Source: Lachnospiraceae bacterium
GTDB lineage: Bacteria; Bacillota; Clostridia; Lachnospirales; Lachnospiraceae
Direction of reading: 5' to 3'
Assembly (NCBI GenBank): GCA_016301965.1
Contig: JAEDOO010000024.1
Coordinates: 1 to 18,290 of the forward strand
Length of the DNA stretch: 18,290 bases
The notes under the pieces are model-generated. The model had not been told where the DNA came from, searched no databases, and worked only from the letters and a program-made list of their open reading frames with translations. A program made the translations under genes and the position numbers. Below are positions 8,273-16,423 of this stretch, piece after piece (the stretch's first letter is position 1; each line of letters begins with the position of its first letter).

Positions 8273-9100
8273 TTACTCGTTTTTCGGATCTAATATGTCA
8301 CGCAGGCTGTCGCCCAGCATGTTAAACACTACTACGGTAATAAAAATAGCTAAACCGGGATAGATCATAAGCCACGGCGCAGACTGCATATAAGCACGTC
8401 CTTCACTCAGCATCAGTCCCCATTCGGCTGCAGGAGCTGTAGCTCCCATACCCAGGAAGGACAAAGCTGCCAATTCAAGCATCATGCTTCCGATATCTGT
8501 AGCCGCCGTAATAACGATCGTCGGCAATGTATTGGGAAGCATATACCGCAAAAGAATATAGGGCGTTTTTGATCCTGTTACTATTGCCGCGGCTACGTAA
8601 TCACGATTGCGGATCTTCATGACCAGCGAACGGGCAAGACGCGCATACTTCGGCCAGGTAACGATGCTGATGGCAATAACGGCATTACGGATACTCGCTC
8701 CAAGAATACCGGCAACTGCCATGGCAAGTACCAGACCCGGGAACGCGATCATCATATCGGCAATACGCATGATCACAACATCCACTGCACCCCCGAAATA
8801 CCCGCAAAGGATACCCAGAAACGTTCCGACGATCGCTACGATAATAACTACCGAAAAAGAGGCTGAAAGGGATATTCTGGAGCCATAGATCACACGGGCA
8901 AAAATGTCACGTCCCATCTTATCCGTACCGAAAATATGCCCGTCACCCGGTGGTAAGATCGCATTGGCAAGGTCACCTTCCGTCGGATCAATTCCGCCGG
9001 AAAAGACCGGCGCAAAAACTGCCGCAATAAAAATCAGAATGGCAAAAAAACCAAAAATGAGAAAGGTCTTGTTTTTCAAAAATGCGTTTTTCTTCTTCAT
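8273..9100 (-). CDS. ABC importer permease, DppC/NikC-like, riboswitch operon
   Basis: This 275-residue membrane subunit has a short basic N-terminus and a first membrane segment (about 9-28), a short outside loop with PTEGDLANAILPPG and FGTDKMGRDIFARVIYGSR, typical of DppC/NikC proteins, and then about five more segments. The segment following VMKIRNRDYVAAAIVTGSK is the EAA-type loop that contacts the ATPases. I choose the ATG at 9100 because an AAGGGGTGA Shine-Dalgarno-like stretch lies just upstream; the GTG at 9109, which overlaps the previous stop codon, is an alternative that would add three residues. It sits 5 nt after permease B. Confidence 0.9.
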   Translation of the reverse strand: MKKKNAFLKNKTFLIFGFFAILIFIAAVFAPVFSGGIDPTEGDLANAILPPGDGHIFGTDKMGRDIFARVIYGSRISLSASFSVVIIVAIVGTFLGILCGYFGGAVDVVIMRIADMMIAFPGLVLAMAVAGILGASIRNAVIAISIVTWPKYARLARSLVMKIRNRDYVAAAIVTGSKTPYILLRYMLPNTLPTIVITAATDIGSMMLELAALSFLGMGATAPAAEWGLMLSEGRAYMQSAPWLMIYPGLAIFITVVVFNMLGDSLRDILDPKNE

Positions 9101-9105
9101 GCCAA

Positions 9106-10044
9106 TCACCCCTTTATTCTCATTCTCGGGTCAACATAACGATACGACATATCTACGATCAAGTTGATCACCATATAAATAAGTGCCACCCAGAGAACAT
9201 AGCCCTGAATCAGATTGTAATCGCAGGAGGTGATTGCCGAAACCGCAAGACTTCCTAATCCCGGGTAGGAAAAGATTACCTCTACAACCGCTGTGCCTCC
9301 CAGCAAAGATCCGATGGAAAGACCCAGCATGGTAATGAGAGGAAGCAATGAATTAGGGAACACATTGCACCATATGATCTTCCATCCCTTTACGCCGCGA
9401 GCCTTCGCGCCGATCACATAATCCTGGTTCAATTCCTCCAATACCGCTGTTCTCACCTGACGGCTGTATTTTGACGCCATCGCGATTGCCAATGTCAAAG
9501 ATGGCAGTACCATGCTCTTGAAATCTCCGCTGGATGATACTACAGGAAACCAGGTGTGTCTGACACAGAAATACAGCATCAAAAGAAGACCCACCCAGAA
9601 ATTCGGCAGGGAAACACCCAGAAAGGTAAACCCTCTGATAATGTAATCAGCGACAGAATCCTTGTATACCGCAGACAATGTTCCCAACGGTACCGCGATC
9701 AGCAGCATTAAGATCATGGAAAAAATCGTCAGCTTCAGTGTCGGCCATAAACGGGCCAGCAAAAGAGCTGTTACCGGTTTGTTCAGGGAATAGGATGTTC
9801 CAAAATCTCCCTGCAGGCAATTGCCCAGCCAGCGGAAATATTGTACAAAAAACGGATCATTTAACCCCATCTGATCCCGCAGATCCCGGATCAGTTCTTC
9901 CGTCGGCATAACTCCTGTTGCCGACAGCATATTTCGCACCGGATCACCGGGCGAAATATACGTCAGTAAGAAAGTAAAAAAGCTGATACCGACCAGAACA
10001 ACCACCATCTGCAGCAATCTTGATACTAATTGCTTTTTTTTCAC
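9106..10044 (-). CDS. ABC importer permease, DppB/NikB-like, riboswitch operon
   Basis: This 312-residue permease starts with a membrane segment (about 9-30), followed by the characteristic YISPGDPVRNML and a periplasmic-side loop, then GDFGTSYSLNKPV, both hallmarks of the DppB/NikB/OppB family. The EAA-type coupling loop is at ELNQDYVIGAKARGVKG, and the end DPRMRIKG is typical. It begins with GTG at 10044, with AGGAG about 9 nt upstream. A 36-nt gap separates it from the substrate-binding protein gene and it runs almost directly into permease C. It should form the heteromeric channel with that subunit. Confidence 0.92.
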   Translation of the reverse strand: MKKKQLVSRLLQMVVVLVGISFFTFLLTYISPGDPVRNMLSATGVMPTEELIRDLRDQMGLNDPFFVQYFRWLGNCLQGDFGTSYSLNKPVTALLLARLWPTLKLTIFSMILMLLIAVPLGTLSAVYKDSVADYIIRGFTFLGVSLPNFWVGLLLMLYFCVRHTWFPVVSSSGDFKSMVLPSLTLAIAMASKYSRQVRTAVLEELNQDYVIGAKARGVKGWKIIWCNVFPNSLLPLITMLGLSIGSLLGGTAVVEVIFSYPGLGSLAVSAITSCDYNLIQGYVLWVALIYMVINLIVDMSYRYVDPRMRIKG

Positions 10045-10080
10045 TGTTTCTCTCTCCTTTACACCTTGAAAGGAATCATA

Positions 10081-11694
10081 TTATTCAGCCGGCACAATTT
10101 TATTATTCAACCAATAATAATCTGCGGTCTGAATATGTGCAGATGCAATATTTTTAGAATAGATCATGGAGCTATTGTAATAACCGTCAATAATTGCAAC
10201 TGCGTCATCAATAAGGATCTGCTGCATTTTGGTGATCAGTTCCACACGTTTATCGGCATCCATCTCTATCAGCAGCTGTTCATACAATGCGTCATATTCA
10301 TCGTTTTTGTATGCACAGTAATCTGAATCACATTTACTGTACCAGTTTGCCAGATAATCGATCGGATCACCTGTTGCGGCTGTATTCCAGTTATTCTGAT
10401 TGAGATCATATTCACCTGCTACAAGAGAAGACCACTGATCATCTCCGCTTCCGTATTTTGCAACTGTGCCAATGCCGACTTTTGCCAGATACTGTGACTG
10501 TGCATCTGCAAAATCGTTCAACAGACGGTTTTCATAGGAAACAACGGTAAGATTGATATTCTGTCCGTCCAGTTCACGGATACCGTCACCATCTGCATCC
10601 ACAATACCGGCATCATCCATAAGCTTCATGGCAGCCTCGGGATCATATGCATACGGATTGTTTAACTTATCGTATCCATAATCCAGAGAAGACGGCAAAA
10701 CGGAAAATCCGGCTGTGTATAATCCACCGATAGTATTTGACTGACAGATCGTCTCATAATCTATAGACATCAGGATCGCCTTTCTTAAGGTGTCATTGCC
10801 CAAAATACCTGCATGATTCATCCATGCAAAACCGGTACGAATACCCGGTGCGATGTCTACTGTATAGTTTTCATCTTCCTGAAGCTTCTGGATATCAGAA
10901 ACGTTTGTGATATTCTCTACCAGATCCACCTGGCCACTTTGCAGTGCCATAGCCTTAGCAGAAGCATCACCCATGTACAAGAGCTGTACACTATCGTAAG
11001 GTACATCCTCATAATAATTTGTATTTTTTACAAGATCATAGCCAACCTGATCGGTGAATTTATCTGCCACATATGGACCGGTGCCTATGATCGCTGCCTC
11101 AAAATCTTTGGTGTCTGCCACATCTACTATTGCCATAACCGGATGTGCAAGGTTTCCTGTCAGATCGATATACGGTGTCTGTGTCTTGATCACGATGGTA
11201 TTTGCCGCATCGTCTGCAGTCACCTCAGCCTCAAACTCAAGGAATTTTTCCGGATTGGAAGACCCGTTTGGTCCTTCTTTTCTTACCCAGTCCAGAGACT
11301 CTTTTACTTTTGCTGCAGTTACCTCACATCCATCAGAGAACTTGATGCCGTCTCTTATTTTGATGGTCCATGTCTTATGATCATCTGAAACGGTGTATGA
11401 CTCTGCGATCCAGGGAATCACATTCATATTGTCATCAAATTTAAATAATGACTCTGTAATACCGTAACGCATTGCGTTCCATGCTCCGTTAACGTCTCTT
11501 ACCACATTGATCGAACCGTCTGCAAACATCTGGCATCCGAATTTCAATACCTTTTCTCCTCCTGCCTCCTGTTCTGTGCCGGTACCGGAAGAGCTTTCTG
11601 GCGATGCCTGACTTTCACCGCAGCCTGCCATTACCGATGCTGCCATAACACAGGAGAGCCCCAATACTATCATTTTTTTCATCTTCTGTTTCAT
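10081..11694 (-). CDS. Substrate-binding lipoprotein of a Nik/Dpp-type importer, first gene after the cobalamin riboswitch
   Basis: This 537-residue family 5 solute-binding protein has a lipoprotein signal with lipobox MAGC, giving lipidated C25, then a Ser/Thr/Glu-rich linker. The folded part has the family pattern: RYGITESLFKFDDNMNVIPWIAESY, WTIKIRDGIKFSDG, GTGPY, and the hinge region near GYDKLNNPYAYDPE. A calcium-loop-like DADGDGIRE lies at 366-374. Such proteins deliver Ni2+, Co2+ chelates, peptides, haem precursors or metallophores to their permease. It is the first gene downstream of the riboswitch and terminators, with GGAG about 11 nt before the ATG. By context I infer cobalt or a cobalt complex as ligand; sequence alone cannot separate metal from peptide. 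It is a paralogue of the protein at 12321-13934, with the same length and the same position of the Asp-rich loop. Confidence 0.9.
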   Translation of the reverse strand: MKQKMKKMIVLGLSCVMAASVMAGCGESQASPESSSGTGTEQEAGGEKVLKFGCQMFADGSINVVRDVNGAWNAMRYGITESLFKFDDNMNVIPWIAESYTVSDDHKTWTIKIRDGIKFSDGCEVTAAKVKESLDWVRKEGPNGSSNPEKFLEFEAEVTADDAANTIVIKTQTPYIDLTGNLAHPVMAIVDVADTKDFEAAIIGTGPYVADKFTDQVGYDLVKNTNYYEDVPYDSVQLLYMGDASAKAMALQSGQVDLVENITNVSDIQKLQEDENYTVDIAPGIRTGFAWMNHAGILGNDTLRKAILMSIDYETICQSNTIGGLYTAGFSVLPSSLDYGYDKLNNPYAYDPEAAMKLMDDAGIVDADGDGIRELDGQNINLTVVSYENRLLNDFADAQSQYLAKVGIGTVAKYGSGDDQWSSLVAGEYDLNQNNWNTAATGDPIDYLANWYSKCDSDYCAYKNDEYDALYEQLLIEMDADKRVELITKMQQILIDDAVAIIDGYYNSSMIYSKNIASAHIQTADYYWLNNKIVPAE

Positions 11695-11765
11695 TCTTAT
11701 CTGTCTCCTTTCCTGATATCATAATCATCTGTTTCACAATTGAAGTTATCGTTTGTTATCCTTCA

Positions 11766-11793
11766 TCAAAATGATCTCTTTATGTCATTTTGA
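11766..11793. repeat. Inverted repeat, 9-bp perfect arms, in the leader of the riboswitch operon
   Basis: TCAAAATGA (11766-11774) and TCATTTTGA (11785-11793) are perfectly complementary across a 10-nt spacer. It lies after both terminators and about 70 nt before the start codon, with no T-run, so it is not a terminator. It could be a protein operator or an mRNA stem. Confidence 0.6.
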
Positions 11794-11805
11794 CATTCCG
11801 GCAAC

Positions 11806-11838
11806 AAAAAAAGACACCGATGAAACTTATACGGTGTC
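11806..11838 (-). terminator. Second intrinsic terminator in the riboswitch leader
   Basis: On the minus strand GACACCG pairs with CGGTGTC (11832-11838 and 11813-11819) around a 12-nt loop, followed by seven T residues (11812-11806). The loop carries TATAAGTT, which also occurs in the 5' strand of helix P1 of the aptamer, so the two may compete for pairing. Confidence 0.8.
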
Positions 11839-11869
11839 CTTGAAATCCCCTATGCCATTCCAACACATT

Positions 11870-11897
11870 AAAAAACCAGAATGAATATTCCTTCTGG
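11870..11897 (-). terminator. First intrinsic terminator, expression platform of the cobalamin riboswitch
   Basis: On the minus strand CCAGAAGGA pairs with TCATTCTGG with one G-A mismatch and a short AT loop, followed by six T residues (11875-11870). It starts about 60 nt after the aptamer, the usual place for a ligand-dependent terminator. When cobalamin binds, transcription of the operon should stop here. Confidence 0.85.
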
Positions 11898-11956
11898 CCA
11901 AACATGGTCTGTCTTTTGCATGAGTGTTCCCATCTACCGTAAGAACTTTTCACGAG

Positions 11957-12114
11957 AATATAAGCAGGTCTCCTGACTCAGGTTCATCATTAACTGTGCC
12001 TTCCCAAAGTACATCGCCTTCAGTGACATCCTACAGTTAACTCGCCCACACAGTGACGGGATTGTACCGGATTTGCACCGGTTTCCCTATGAATCCATTG
12101 CTGGAACTTATATC
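11957..12114 (-). promoter_or_regulatory. Cobalamin riboswitch aptamer
   Basis: On the minus strand the conserved B12 box AGTCAGGAGACCTG is at 11978-11965, and the core GGTGCAAATCC followed by CCCGTCACTGTG, with GGGAA just before it, is at about 12088-12047. TTAACTGT and ACAGTTAA can form an internal arm, and TCACTG...GGGAAGG fits the usual P8 region. ATATAAG (12113-12107) pairs with CTTATAT (11964-11958) to close helix P1. It is known that these RNAs bind adenosylcobalamin or related forms and switch off synthesis and cobalt or corrinoid uptake genes. Here it precedes a Nik/Dpp importer operon that ends with a cobaltochelatase gene, so repression by B12 is the likely output. Confidence 0.95.
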
Positions 12115-12177
12115 TGCGGCAAAACAAATTAATTATGAATTATTACGATACAAATTATGTACGCTATTGACACCCAT

Positions 12178-12206
12178 ATTATATCTGCTATCGCAAATCA
12201 TGTCTA
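12178..12206 (-). promoter_or_regulatory. Sigma-A-type promoter of the riboswitch operon
   Basis: On the minus strand TAGACA (12206-12201) is followed by a 17-bp spacer and TATAAT (12183-12178), five of six and six of six matches to consensus. Transcription would begin near 12170, about 55 nt before the aptamer, which fits. It is the best promoter in the window. Confidence 0.85.
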
Positions 12207-12214
12207 CCACTTTT

Positions 12215-12232
12215 GGAATATCTGGATATTCC
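12215..12232. promoter_or_regulatory. 18-bp perfect palindrome upstream of the -35 box, possible operator
   Basis: GGAATATC-TG-GATATTCC is a perfect inverted repeat with a 2-nt centre, lying 8 bp upstream of the -35 element. No T-run follows on either strand. Position and symmetry suggest a dimeric regulator, perhaps an activator or metal sensor, acting in addition to the riboswitch. The regulator is unknown. Confidence 0.5.
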
Positions 12233-12254
12233 ATTTCGTTATGTCTTTGACAAT

Positions 12255-12283
12255 AAAAGAGGCAACGCCAAAGGCATCACCTC
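12255..12283 (-). terminator. Intrinsic terminator of the methyltransferase-importer operon
   Basis: On the minus strand GAGGTGATGCC pairs with GGCGTTGCCTC (three G-U pairs) around a TTT loop at 12283-12259, followed by TTTTATT. It lies about 40 nt after the stop of the substrate-binding protein gene and separates that operon from the riboswitch promoter. Confidence 0.75.
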
Positions 12284-12320
12284 TTTCGGTAACATATTCT
12301 GCAATATATTCAGGGCTCTT

Positions 12321-13934
12321 TTACTGAATATCAAGATCAGCCGTGACCTGATAATAATCACAGGCATGGGATGTATAATTGGATACATTTGCCCTGGAAA
12401 TCATACTCATCTTCAGGAAAGAACAATATACAAATGCATTATCATCCAGCACAGTCTGCTGCATCTGAATGGCCAGCTCCGCTCTCTTTTCAGGATCAAA
12501 CGTCTGACTCATCTCCGCTTCCAGTGCATCCAGTCTTGCGCTATTGTATTTTCCCTGATTCTTTGTTGCATCCGAAGTGGCAAATACGGTAAACCAGTAT
12601 TCCGGATCACCTGTGGGACACTGCACATTCGCCATAGCGTACACATCCCAGGCTGTGGGATCCTTTACGGCTTCGATATGATCTGCCGTGCAGTTAACAT
12701 CTACCTCAATACCGATCTCTTTCAAAGTAGCCTGCGCGGACTCTGCCAGAATCGGAAGCTCCTGACGGCTCGGATATGTCAGCCATTTTACGGTAAGCTT
12801 CTGACCATCCTTTTCACGAATGCCGTCACCGTCACTGTCTGTCCATCCCGCATCCTCCAGAACCTTCTTTGCACCCTCCGGATCATAGCTCTCAGCAGTA
12901 ACTTTATCTCCGCCAAAAGCAAAACCGGACGGAAATGTACCGTTTGCAGGATAACCGTTGCCATCCAGAAGAACAGCAACAAAGCTTTCCTTGTCGATAC
13001 CCATGGCGATGGCTTTTCTGACTGCCGGATCCTTGCACACAGAAGACGCATCAAAGTTCATCTTTCCAAAGAAACAGCGGGATGTAGCGATCTGGGATAT
13101 CTGGTAATCATCGTTCTGAAACAGCGGATAGCTTTCATAAGCCATGCCGTATGCCGCCTGCACTTCACCGGACAGCAATGCATTAGCCAGTGTATTACCG
13201 TCTGTAATGGTTCGGATGGTCAGCTCGTCGATATGAGGTGTACCGCCCCAGTAATTCTCATTTTTAACTAAAGTAAGATGGTCATCGTTCTTCAGATCCA
13301 CCGCAATGTAGGGACCCGTTCCTGCAACAATACCGTTCTCAAAACCTGCATCTACGTCAATGATGCATCCATACGGATCACCTAAATAGTTTAACAGAGC
13401 CGGTTTCGGCTCAGAGGTCTTAATCGTAAGCACCTGCCCGTCCGCTTCCATGGAATCGATCTTTGTGTCATTTTGCGCGCGGTCATGCTCCTTTAGCAAA
13501 TGCTCCAGGCACTGCTTAACCGCCGCAGCGTCCATGTCACGTCCGCTGGAGAATTTCACGCCATCTCTAAGCGTGATCTTCCAGGTCAGCTCATCCACAT
13601 TTTCCCACTCCTTTGCAAGCCACGGCTGGATCTCCATCTCATCCGAGTATTTAATCAGAGTTTCGCCTACACCGTAACGGATGCATGCCCAGCCGGAATA
13701 CGCATTATGCGGATTCACATCGTATTCTTCATTCGATGCATTAAATGTTGTATCACCGATCACCAGAGTCTTCTTTTCCTCACTTTGCTCTGAGGCAGCT
13801 GCAGAAGACGTCGCAGAAGCGGCGGATGTATCCGGCTTTTCAGATCCTTCCTGATTCTGTCCGCCGCAGCCTGTCAGCAGGCCCATACCGAGGCAGACAC
13901 TCAAAGCAATTGCATACAGTTTTTTACGCTTCAT
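12321..13934 (-). CDS. Substrate-binding lipoprotein of the second Nik/Dpp-type importer
   Basis: This 537-residue family 5 solute-binding protein begins with a lipoprotein signal and lipobox LTGC (lipidated C23), then an Ala/Ser/Glu-rich linker to about residue 54. Family features include RYGVGETLIKYSDEMEIQPWLAKEW, WKITLRDGVKFSSGRDMDA, GTGPYI and the Asp-rich loop DSDGDGIRE at 366-374. It captures the ligand for the permeases encoded just upstream; Ni2+, Co2+, a chelate or a peptide are all possible. It is the last gene of its operon, while its paralogue is first in the next one. The ATG at 13934 has AGGAAGG about 10 nt upstream. The 92-nt gap after the ATPase gene holds only a short inverted repeat (ATACG-ATG-CGTAT) and no terminator, so I take it as one transcript. 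Confidence 0.9.
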   Translation of the reverse strand: MKRKKLYAIALSVCLGMGLLTGCGGQNQEGSEKPDTSAASATSSAAASEQSEEKKTLVIGDTTFNASNEEYDVNPHNAYSGWACIRYGVGETLIKYSDEMEIQPWLAKEWENVDELTWKITLRDGVKFSSGRDMDAAAVKQCLEHLLKEHDRAQNDTKIDSMEADGQVLTIKTSEPKPALLNYLGDPYGCIIDVDAGFENGIVAGTGPYIAVDLKNDDHLTLVKNENYWGGTPHIDELTIRTITDGNTLANALLSGEVQAAYGMAYESYPLFQNDDYQISQIATSRCFFGKMNFDASSVCKDPAVRKAIAMGIDKESFVAVLLDGNGYPANGTFPSGFAFGGDKVTAESYDPEGAKKVLEDAGWTDSDGDGIREKDGQKLTVKWLTYPSRQELPILAESAQATLKEIGIEVDVNCTADHIEAVKDPTAWDVYAMANVQCPTGDPEYWFTVFATSDATKNQGKYNSARLDALEAEMSQTFDPEKRAELAIQMQQTVLDDNAFVYCSFLKMSMISRANVSNYTSHACDYYQVTADLDIQ

Positions 13935-14026
13935 TTGCAGATTCCTTCCTTTCAGCTTAATTTATATACCACGCATCTCATGATCCGTATACGCATCGTA
14001 TTTTCTGAAACACCGGCTTCGATGCT

Positions 14027-14785
14027 TCACAATACACTGTCAATGAGATTTTTTGTATACTCTTCTTTCGGATGCTGTATCACCTCGTCCGGGATCCCCT
14101 CCTCCACGATCCTGCCATGATACATAACAAGCACTCTGTCACAGAAATTCTGAACAAGCGCAATATCGTGGCAGATAAAGAGATACGAAATGTCCATTTC
14201 TTCTTTTATTTTCGTCAGAAGATTCAATACCTCCTCCTGAACAGTCACATCAAGGGCCGATGTGGCTTCATCCAAAATCAGCACTTTTGGCTTAATAGCA
14301 AGAGCACGGGCAATAGCTGCGCGCTGACACTGGCCACCGCTGACTTCATGGGGATAACGTTTCGCAAATTCGTCCCCTAGCCCGCACAGTTTCAACAGAC
14401 GAACAGCCTCCTTCATGGCCTCTTTTTTCTTCATACCATGATTCACCAGGCTCTCCGAAATGCCGTCTCCCAGTGTCCGTCGGGGGTCAAAGCTTTCCAC
14501 AGGTGTCTGAAAGACCATCTGTACTTTTCTGTAGATTTCTCTCAATGCTTTTCCCCTTACATTCGTGATATCTTCTCCGTCCAGAATGATTCTTCCCGAT
14601 GTACAGTCCAACAGTCTGGTGACCATATTCACTACCGTCGTCTTACCGCTTCCGCTCTCACCGATAACCGCAAGCTTTTCTCCGGGATACAAGGAAAAAT
14701 TCACATCGTCTACCGCTGTATAGTCTTCCCTTCCGCGGGAACTGAAAGTTTTTGTCAGATGTTCAACCTTTAATATCGGATCCAT
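14027..14785 (-). CDS. ABC importer ATPase, DppF/NikE-like, second importer
   Basis: This 252-residue ATPase has Walker A GESGSGKT at 42-49, Q-loop Q93, signature VSGGQ at 148-152, Walker B ending in D172-E173 and switch histidine H206. It ends soon after the ATPase core and lacks the Cys-rich oligopeptide extension of its counterpart at 6497-7477, which brings it closer to NikE in length. I start it at the ATG at 14785, since GGAGG lies 7 nt upstream; a longer reading to 14875 adds 30 residues that do not belong to the family and overlaps the partner gene. It follows the D-type ATPase after a 4-nt gap. Confidence 0.92.
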   Translation of the reverse strand: MDPILKVEHLTKTFSSRGREDYTAVDDVNFSLYPGEKLAVIGESGSGKTTVVNMVTRLLDCTSGRIILDGEDITNVRGKALREIYRKVQMVFQTPVESFDPRRTLGDGISESLVNHGMKKKEAMKEAVRLLKLCGLGDEFAKRYPHEVSGGQCQRAAIARALAIKPKVLILDEATSALDVTVQEEVLNLLTKIKEEMDISYLFICHDIALVQNFCDRVLVMYHGRIVEEGIPDEVIQHPKEEYTKNLIDSVL

Positions 14786-14789
14786 TGCC

Positions 14790-15569
14790 TTACCTCCGAA
14801 GTTTTGGTACGGCAGCAAGCAGTTTCTGTGTATATGCGGACTGCGGATCGGCCAGGATCTGCGCCGTATTTCCATATTCCATGGTCTCTCCCTCCTTAAG
14901 AACCAGCATACTGTCTGTCATGGCACGGATGATCCCCAGATTATGTGTGACCAGTAAGATCGTTGTCCCAAACTTCTCTCTTATCATAAGCATTTCTTCC
15001 ACGACCTGTTTCTGCACCGATACATCCAGCGCAGAAGTAGGTTCATCTGCCATGAGGATCTTCGGATTCAGAAGCATGGCTGCTGCTATTCCCACACGCT
15101 GCTGCATTCCTCCGGATAACTCAAAGGGATAGCTGTCCAGCACTCTTTTCGGATCCTCAAAGCGAAACTTGTGCAGCAGATCTCTGGCGCGGTCTTCAAA
15201 TTCATGCCTGTCGGTCTTTTCATGTTCTGAAACAAACTCAAACAGCTGATCGCGAACAGTCCGGATCGGGCAAAAAGAGCTTCCTGCCATCTGAAAGATC
15301 ATACCGATCTGAGCTCCGCAGATCTTTCTCATTTCTTTAGGTGACAGATCCGGCAGATTTTTACCCTTATACCAGATATCTCCTCGCGTAACCAGTCCCG
15401 CAGTGCCAAGAAGCCCCATGGCAGCTTTGATCAAAGTTGACTTTCCGCTGCCGCTCTCTCCGACGATTCCCAGTATTTCTCCTTCATCTGCAGAAAAATT
15501 ACAGTCATGTATGACACGCCGCCCATTATAGCTGATATCGACATGTTCATAACGAATGATCTCTGCCAT
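14790..15569 (-). CDS. ABC importer ATPase, DppD/NikD-like, second importer
   Basis: This 259-residue ATPase has Walker A GESGSGKS at 37-44, Q-loop Q93, signature LSGGM at 151-155, Walker B ending in D175-E176 and switch histidine H209. It should form the heterodimeric motor with the F-type subunit. The chosen ATG at 15569 has GAGG 8 nt upstream, and that site overlaps the stop codon of permease C; a longer reading to 15680 would give 37 residues without family character. Length is NikD-like and there is no C-terminal cysteine extension. Confidence 0.92.
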   Translation of the reverse strand: MAEIIRYEHVDISYNGRRVIHDCNFSADEGEILGIVGESGSGKSTLIKAAMGLLGTAGLVTRGDIWYKGKNLPDLSPKEMRKICGAQIGMIFQMAGSSFCPIRTVRDQLFEFVSEHEKTDRHEFEDRARDLLHKFRFEDPKRVLDSYPFELSGGMQQRVGIAAAMLLNPKILMADEPTSALDVSVQKQVVEEMLMIREKFGTTILLVTHNLGIIRAMTDSMLVLKEGETMEYGNTAQILADPQSAYTQKLLAAVPKLRR

Positions 15570-15574
15570 ATATA

Positions 15575-16423
15575 CTACCTCGCGTTTCTTGGATCCAGCC
15601 AGTCTCTGACTGTATCCCCCAAAAGATTGAAGATTATGACGGATACAAAAATCGCAAAACCGGGTGCCAGTGTGACCCACGGATGTGTTGTCAGAAGATT
15701 TCTCGTATCACTCATCATGCTTCCCCATTCAGGCGTCGGCGGCTTCGCGCCCAGTCCCAGAAAGGACAAGCCTGCAAGCTCCATCATCATCGTGCCGATA
15801 TCCAACATGGCCGTGACAAGAACAGGTCCAAAAATATTCGGTAAGATATGCTTTATGATCAATTTGGCGCTGCTGCACCCGGATAATCTGGCTGCTCTGA
15901 TATAAACAGTCTCTTTCTGTGCCAGAGTCTGACTGCGGGCAACACGGGCATATTTCGGCCAGCTTATTGCCGCCAGTGCGATGATCGCGTTCTGTACGCC
16001 GCCGCCAAGCACGGCTGCAACGGCAAGGGCAAATACAAGCCCCGGAAACGCCAGAAACATATCAGAGATCCGCATTAACACGGAATCCAGCCTGCCGCCG
16101 TTCCAGGCACACACGATACCTGTGATCGTTCCAAACACGGTAATAAATCCCACCAGCAATAAAGTCGAATAGATACTTGTCCTGCTTCCCGCAATGACAC
16201 GTGAAAGCATATCCCGACCATAACGGTCGGTGCCGAACAGATGCGCCAGCGACGGAGCTGCTTTCGCATTGCCAAGATCCTGAACGTATGGATCATAGGG
16301 GCACAGATATTCGCTGAAAAAAGAGCAGACGACTAACAATATTGCCAATGTTCCAAAAATGATTAATCTTGTTTTTAAATGATTATTGTGTATGTTCTGT
16401 TTTCTTACTGTAGGTTCTCTCAA
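15575..16423 (-). CDS. ABC importer permease, DppC/NikC-like, second importer
   Basis: This 282-residue permease has a first membrane segment at about 17-38, then the family loop with YDPYVQDLGNAKAAPS and FGTDRYGRDMLSRVIAGSRTS, about five further segments, and the ATPase-contact loop near KETVYIRAARLSGCS. No ATG is available near the N-terminus; the TTG at 16423 overlaps the stop of permease B (TTGA) and GGGGGTGA lies upstream, so a TTG start with translational coupling is the best reading. It ends 5 nt before the next ATPase. Confidence 0.88.
   Translation of the reverse strand: MREPTVRKQNIHNNHLKTRLIIFGTLAILLVVCSFFSEYLCPYDPYVQDLGNAKAAPSLAHLFGTDRYGRDMLSRVIAGSRTSIYSTLLLVGFITVFGTITGIVCAWNGGRLDSVLMRISDMFLAFPGLVFALAVAAVLGGGVQNAIIALAAISWPKYARVARSQTLAQKETVYIRAARLSGCSSAKLIIKHILPNIFGPVLVTAMLDIGTMMMELAGLSFLGLGAKPPTPEWGSMMSDTRNLLTTHPWVTLAPGFAIFVSVIIFNLLGDTVRDWLDPRNAR

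Noticed and set aside
12213..13271. A 352-codon open frame on the plus strand that starts near the riboswitch promoter
   Set aside because: Most of it is antisense to the substrate-binding protein gene, the translation has no recognisable domain, and the terminator and promoter there read on the other strand.
14786..14875. An N-terminal extension of the F-type ATPase by 30 residues, with similar extensions at 15570-15680, 5210-5308 and 18115-18171
   Set aside because: Each extension lacks family character, most overlap the preceding gene, and a good ribosome binding site sits just before the shorter start.
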